Shown in pieces: positions 41,144-44,628 of a stretch of 44,628 bases of DNA. How positions within the stretch are numbered: the stretch's first letter is position 1; the number at the start of each line of letters is the position of its first letter. Source of the DNA: Pilaira anomala. Taxonomy: Eukaryota > Mucoromycota > Mucoromycetes > Mucorales > Mucoraceae. The translations under genes and the position numbers were made by a program. The notes under the pieces are model-generated. The model did no database searches and had not been told where the DNA came from. It saw nothing but the letters and a program-made list of their open reading frames with translations. Where the stretch lies: positions 1-44,628 of the forward strand of contig JAIXMQ010000122.1 in assembly GCA_025716855.1 (NCBI GenBank), given 5' to 3'.

Positions 41144-41866
41144 ATGTCTAACAGCAGTATCAATTACTATGTCTCTGGCCATAGTGATCACCATGAAGAA
41201 TGGACAATGGGAGAAGAAATCAACAAATCTTTTATACCAAAACTCAAGAACTACACCGTTGACTCCACCCAAGTTATCAACGCACATTATAAAGGCTCAG
41301 AAATTAGCCGTATCCATGGAAGAGCAGCAACTGAAATCTTCGAACAGCTTGCAACAATTAGACGTGGAAACATATCACCAACCGAAGCTCAACAACTTTT
41401 GGAAGAAGCCATGGAGAGCTCAAAAAGATTGGCGATCCATGCTTGGGTCCAAGCAAGACAGCATGATGAAGATGCAAAAGATTATGCCACCAAAGCACTT
41501 AGACTTCCAGCAAGTCTTCGACACTTGGAACGAAAAGAATCTGGAAATAAAAAAGAAGCATTTAGTACCGAATTCATCGAGATGTATAATGAAGCCAATT
41601 ATCAACAACGAGTACTACGTGCAGCAACAACAACCAGTAACACAAATGGGGGACATAGAGGAGGATATTCATCATCTTCAACTTGGAACAGCAACCGTAG
41701 AGGAGGACGAAGCTTTTTCTCATCATCAAGAGGAAAAAACTTCTATGGGGGAAGGGGACGTGGGGCCCCAACCTACCACAACAATATGTCCAACAATTCT
41801 CACAACAGTGGAACACAACAACACAGTTCAACTCAACAACACCAAGGAGCTTCCAACAGCCAGTAA
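41144..41866 (+). CDS. DIRS-type ORF1 (Gag-like)
   Basis: This 240-residue protein has a helical N-terminal half (EINKSFIPKLKNYTVDSTQV, GRAATEIFEQLATIRRGN, EAQQLLEEAMESSKRLAIHA) and a C-terminal Gly/Arg/Ser/Asn-rich, nucleic-acid-binding-like tail (HRGGYSSSSTWNSNRRGG, KNFYGGRGRGAPTYH, Gln/His runs). There is no zinc knuckle. It sits directly before the RT frame and probably forms the nucleoprotein particle. The ATG at 41144 follows an in-frame TAA. The 3' 166 bases overlap the open RT frame, and a slippery heptamer lies inside that overlap. Confidence 0.75.
   Translation: MSNSSINYYVSGHSDHHEEWTMGEEINKSFIPKLKNYTVDSTQVINAHYKGSEISRIHGRAATEIFEQLATIRRGNISPTEAQQLLEEAMESSKRLAIHAWVQARQHDEDAKDYATKALRLPASLRHLERKESGNKKEAFSTEFIEMYNEANYQQRVLRAATTTSNTNGGHRGGYSSSSTWNSNRRGGRSFFSSSRGKNFYGGRGRGAPTYHNNMSNNSHNSGTQQHSSTQQHQGASNSQ
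41734..41740 (+). promoter_or_regulatory. Candidate -1 ribosomal frameshift site A AAA AAC
   Basis: In the Gag frame the codons read GGA AAA AAC, giving the canonical X XXY YYZ heptamer A AAA AAC. After a 6-nt spacer come three G runs (41747-41751, 41754-41757, 41762-41765) and CCCC (41766-41769), able to form a GC stem or pseudoknot. The -1 frame opens after a TAG at 41698-41700 and stays open from here into the RT, so a shift at this point makes a Gag-RT fusion. Confidence 0.6.
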
Positions 41867-43842
41867 CACTAAACAACTTACACGTGGTAACACCAATACA
41901 ACCACCACCATCACCTCAACAACCTCTTTTACAATCAATTCAACAACCAATTCAATCATCAAACTACACCATCCCAACAGATGGGATCCTACCTGGAAGC
42001 CGTCTACAGAAGTTCTTACACCACTGGAAAAAAATTACAAATCACCCTTGGCCACTGTCGGTAATACAACACGGTTACAAGATCCAATTTTCAAGAAAAC
42101 CAATTCCTTGGAGAAATCGAAAAATAAATACAACAGAAACAGACCAGTTACACATCAACACAGCAATTCAAAAATTTCTAGCAGGAGGAATGATCGAAAT
42201 TTCACCTACACAAAATCGAGAATTTCTTTCAAAGTTCTTCACCCTACAAGAAAAAACAAAAAGAAGACCAATTCTAGATTGCCAGAAATTAAACAGCTTT
42301 ATACAGGTCGAACATTTCAAGATGGAAGGTGTACCAGCATTACGAGAGTTGATAGAAAAAGACGATTATATTTGCAAGATAGATCTCAAAGACGCCTATG
42401 TAGTCGTTCCGATTCATGCAGACTCTCAAGATTACTTAAGTTTCGAAAACGAAGGAATCGTTTACCGGTACAAATCTTTAGCCTTTGGTCTCAGCATCGC
42501 ACCAAGAATATTTTCAAAGATTATGAGATACGCCATCGAACCTTTACGAAGAGAAGGTGTCCGTATAATATATTACCTGGACGATATATGCATTTTAGCA
42601 AAAACAAAAGAAGAAATGTCTATATTAACACTAAGAGTAAGAAACCATTTAGAGAAGTTGGGCTTTATCATAAATTATGTAAAGAGTTCTTTAATACCTC
42701 TAAAGATACAGGAATTCCTGGGGTTTCAATTCAACAGCAAGACAATGACCATTTCAGTACCAGCACTCAAGATTTCGAACTTGATAAAAAGAATTCAGCA
42801 ACTAATAACCGCACCAAAAAAGACATGTCGATGGATAGCGGGTTTATTAGGCAAGATGACATCCATGATTCCAGCAATAGGAGAGGCTCTGCTTCACATA
42901 CGTTACCTACAAAGAGATTTATCACGAACACTACAGAGTACGAATCAGAATTGGGAAGCAACATGTCACTTGTCTTGTACAAGCCTAGAGGAATTGAATT
43001 GGTGGAAACAATTTATAACGCAGAAGAACGGATTGCCGATACAAAAGATAACCGCAACAAATCCAAAGACGATAATTCACGTGGACGCTTCAGACAGTGG
43101 ATGGGGAATAAGCTCAGAGATGATCACAACATCGGGATTTTGGAATCAAGAGGAAACAGCACAATCAATAAACGTTCGAGAATTGAAGACGATCCTATTT
43201 GCTTTACAGCACCATGCCGAAAAATGCGTAGACTCAACAATAAAGATATATTCAGACAACAAAACCGCCCTAAAATATACAACAAAATCAGGCGGCACAA
43301 CTTCAACAATCTTACAAGACTTAGCAATCAAGATTCAGGAAATCTGCAACAAATTCAACATCAACGTGATATATCAACACATTCCAGGAGTGATGAATAC
43401 GAAAGCGGATATGCTGAGTCGAATCAAGAAACCTTTATACGAATCCACGATTCCGAAACAGTTCTTTCAAACGATTCAATACAAATGGGGGAAAATGAAG
43501 ATCGACGCATTTGCAGCGAGACACAATCACCAATTACCAAAGTATTGGTCACTTTCGACAGATCCAGGAGCAGCAGCAGTGGATGCGATGAGACAAACAT
43601 GGCTGAAAAAGGGGATGTACCTATATCCACCATGGAAAATGATTCCTCAGGTATTAAAACAAATACAGAAACAGAAATTGAATCAAACAGTATTAGTGAC
43701 ACCAATGTGGCCAAGCCAATTCTGGTTTCCAATGATCCTAAGGATGAAGCACCTACAACAACCGATAATTTGGAAGATAAACCAAAAATGGTCCTTAGCC
43801 GCTTGGCTATTATCAACAACAAGAGGTTACAAGATGGTTTAG
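41740..43842 (+). CDS. DIRS-type ORF2: reverse transcriptase and RNase H
   Basis: Counting residues from the codon at 41884, the RT domain shows RRPILDCQKLNSFI (128-141), the catalytic Asp in CKIDLKDAYVVVP (164-176), FGLSIAPRIF (201-210) and YYLDD (230-234). The RNase H domain has HVDASDSGWG (Asp401), INVRELK (Glu433), YSDNKTA (Asp458) and TKADMLSR. The C-terminal region (KIDAFAARHNHQLPKYWS, DPGAAAVDAM, VTPMWPSQFWFP) is typical of DIRS elements. The only upstream start would be GTG at 41884, and the first ATG is at residue 103, inside the palm region. Translation as a -1 fusion with ORF1 is therefore likely, and the coordinates here start at the shift site. Confidence 0.88.
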   Translation, partial: LLWGKGTWGPNLPQQYVQQFSQQWNTTTQFNSTTPRSFQQPVTLNNLHVVTPIQPPPSPQQPLLQSIQQPIQSSNYTIPTDGILPGSRLQKFLHHWKKITNHPWPLSVIQHGYKIQFSRKPIPWRNRKINTTETDQLHINTAIQKFLAGGMIEISPTQNREFLSKFFTLQEKTKRRPILDCQKLNSFIQVEHFKMEGVPALRELIEKDDYICKIDLKDAYVVVPIHADSQDYLSFENEGIVYRYKSLAFGLSIAPRIFSKIMRYAIEPLRREGVRIIYYLDDICILAKTKEEMSILTLRVRNHLEKLGFIINYVKSSLIPLKIQEFLGFQFNSKTMTISVPALKISNLIKRIQQLITAPKKTCRWIAGLLGKMTSMIPAIGEALLHIRYLQRDLSRTLQSTNQNWEATCHLSCTSLEELNWWKQFITQKNGLPIQKITATNPKTIIHVDASDSGWGISSEMITTSGFWNQEETAQSINVRELKTILFALQHHAEKCVDSTIKIYSDNKTALKYTTKSGGTTSTILQDLAIKIQEICNKFNINVIYQHIPGVMNTKADMLSRIKKPLYESTIPKQFFQTIQYKWGKMKIDAFAARHNHQLPKYWSLSTDPGAAAVDAMRQTWLKKGMYLYPPWKMIPQVLKQIQKQKLNQTVLVTPMWPSQFWFPMILRMKHLQQPIIWKINQKWSLAAWLLSTTRGYKMV

Positions 43843-44628
43843 ATCAAGAAACAATCGATTATCTCAATAAAAAGGTAAGATTCTCGACGCAAAAGGCATA
43901 TGACAATGGGTGGAATCATTGGGTCCAGTGGTGTAAACAACAAGAACCGAATCTAATTCCTACAAATTACGAACCTAAAAATGTCTTATTATTTCTACAA
44001 CATAATCACAACTTTAGTCGCACTCACCTCAATACTTTACGTTCATCTATTGCTTCAGTTTTTGCAGTTCTTCATGCTGATCACCTGCCAATTGCAGAAC
44101 AACCGCTCATTAAAGATTTTTTTGCCGCTAAACGTAATTCAGATGTGAGAATTCCTAATGAGCAACAACTAGTTACTTGGGATATTAGTATCTTAGTCGA
44201 GTATGTTAAACAACATTTATCACCTACATCGAGTTTATCTTTAGAGCAAGTACAACTCAAGACTATTCTATTATTATGCATGGCTACTATGTGGAGACCA
44301 AGATCCGATATAGGACGGTTGCAATATAGAGATGTTATATTGAAGAAAAATGAAGATGTATCTAGCATCCGTATCCATGCAAGAAAACCAAAAGAAGGTC
44401 AAGTCAAATCTATTACCCTAGGTCAAAATGAAGATGAAGATTTATGTCCGGTTCGAACTGTATTTACGTTTGTTACTCTCACGGTTTTATTACTACGTCA
44501 AGAATTGCCTGACGACCATACGTTTTTTCTAACGTACCTGGATTCACCAAACAAAACACCAACATCCGTACGCCCAAGTACTGTAGCCAATTGGATAACA
44601 ACTGCCATGAAAAAAGCTGGGATCGACA
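43599..44628 (+). CDS. DIRS-type ORF3: tyrosine recombinase, 3' truncated
   Basis: This frame overlaps the end of ORF2 in -1 and is still open at the window edge. The first useful ATG is at 43599, with another at 43788; the exact start is uncertain. After an acidic linker, the SAM-like core-binding domain (FSTQKAYDNGWNHWVQWCKQ, NVLLFLQHNHNFSRTHLNTL, RSSIASVF) is followed by the catalytic domain with the conserved Arg in ATMWRPRSDIGRLQYRDV. The later HxxR box and the Tyr nucleophile fall beyond the window. The enzyme joins circular cDNA into the genome without target-site duplication in this class. Confidence 0.85.
   Translation, partial: MAEKGDVPISTMENDSSGIKTNTETEIESNSISDTNVAKPILVSNDPKDEAPTTTDNLEDKPKMVLSRLAIINNKRLQDGLDQETIDYLNKKVRFSTQKAYDNGWNHWVQWCKQQEPNLIPTNYEPKNVLLFLQHNHNFSRTHLNTLRSSIASVFAVLHADHLPIAEQPLIKDFFAAKRNSDVRIPNEQQLVTWDISILVEYVKQHLSPTSSLSLEQVQLKTILLLCMATMWRPRSDIGRLQYRDVILKKNEDVSSIRIHARKPKEGQVKSITLGQNEDEDLCPVRTVFTFVTLTVLLLRQELPDDHTFFLTYLDSPNKTPTSVRPSTVANWITTAMKKAGID

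Larger units (their letters stand above)
41144..44628 (+). mobile_element. DIRS-type tyrosine-recombinase retrotransposon, cut by the window end
   Basis: Three overlapping ORFs in the order Gag-like, reverse transcriptase/RNase H, tyrosine recombinase define a DIRS-type element, which integrates through a recombinase rather than a DDE integrase. The RT frame is -1 relative to Gag, and the recombinase frame is -1 relative to RT. All three frames are open, so this copy may be recent or active. Terminal inverted repeats and the internal complementary region are not visible because the right end is outside the window. Confidence 0.88.

Noticed and set aside
1..44628. tRNA, rRNA, snRNA genes and CRISPR arrays
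   Set aside because: I looked for B-box-like GGTTCGAATCC patterns, the U6 core and regularly spaced identical repeats with unique spacers, and found none that fits. A covariance-model scan would be decisive.

Overview
The window looks like nuclear DNA of an early-diverging fungus, most likely Mucoromycota (Mucorales-like). The reasons are very AT-rich spacers with long A/T homopolymers, many short GT-AG introns (mostly about 55-77 nt, inferred by joining protein reading frames across splice sites), eukaryotic housekeeping genes, a fungal RTA1-family gene, and DIRS-type and Helitron-type mobile elements. I see no bacterial operon structure, CRISPR array, tRNA or rRNA gene. All family names come from recognising protein motifs by eye; no database was searched.

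Left part (1-16 kb) is mostly housekeeping. It holds proteasome subunit beta-1 (minus, six exons), an AVT/SLC38-type amino-acid transporter (plus), COP9 signalosome subunit 6 (minus, seven exons), a MIX23/CCDC58-like mitochondrial protein (plus), the mitochondrial ATP synthase alpha subunit (minus), a decayed lineage-specific gene (12.2-13.4 kb), purine nucleoside phosphorylase (minus) and a four-exon RAMP4/SERP1-like ER tail-anchored protein (plus). A cysteine-containing 107-residue ORF and a 69-residue stand-alone WWE-domain ORF then diverge from a shared 276-bp spacer with a TATA-like box for each.

The 17-21 kb stretch is repeat-rich: a 20-bp tandem repeat, a decayed Helitron replicase/helicase N-terminal region with a possible CTAG-type 3' terminus at 19891, and a degenerate 22-23-bp repeat array. 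Then come a SET-domain methyltransferase (minus), PRPF38B with a 12-nt microexon and an RS tail (plus), a BAG6-like ubiquitin-fold protein (plus), the spliceosomal cyclophilin CWC27 (minus) and an RTA1-like membrane protein (plus). Three spliceosome- or proteostasis-related genes lie next to each other, but nothing shows that this is more than chance.

The right part (31-44.6 kb) is accessory: a candidate 21-residue zinc-knuckle microgene with one intron, a 51-residue Cys-rich conserved-looking protein, a long repetitive Pro/Ser-rich gene whose frame changes twice in compensating directions, a fold-back element, a decayed Gag-like fragment, a 44-45-bp degenerate tandem array, a small spliced gene of unknown function, and finally a DIRS-type tyrosine-recombinase retrotransposon truncated by the window end. 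In that element the RT frame lacks an early ATG, overlaps the Gag frame in -1, and the overlap contains an in-frame A AAA AAC heptamer followed after 6 nt by a G-rich/GGGGCCCC segment. This looks like a programmed -1 frameshift signal and is the most interesting single observation.
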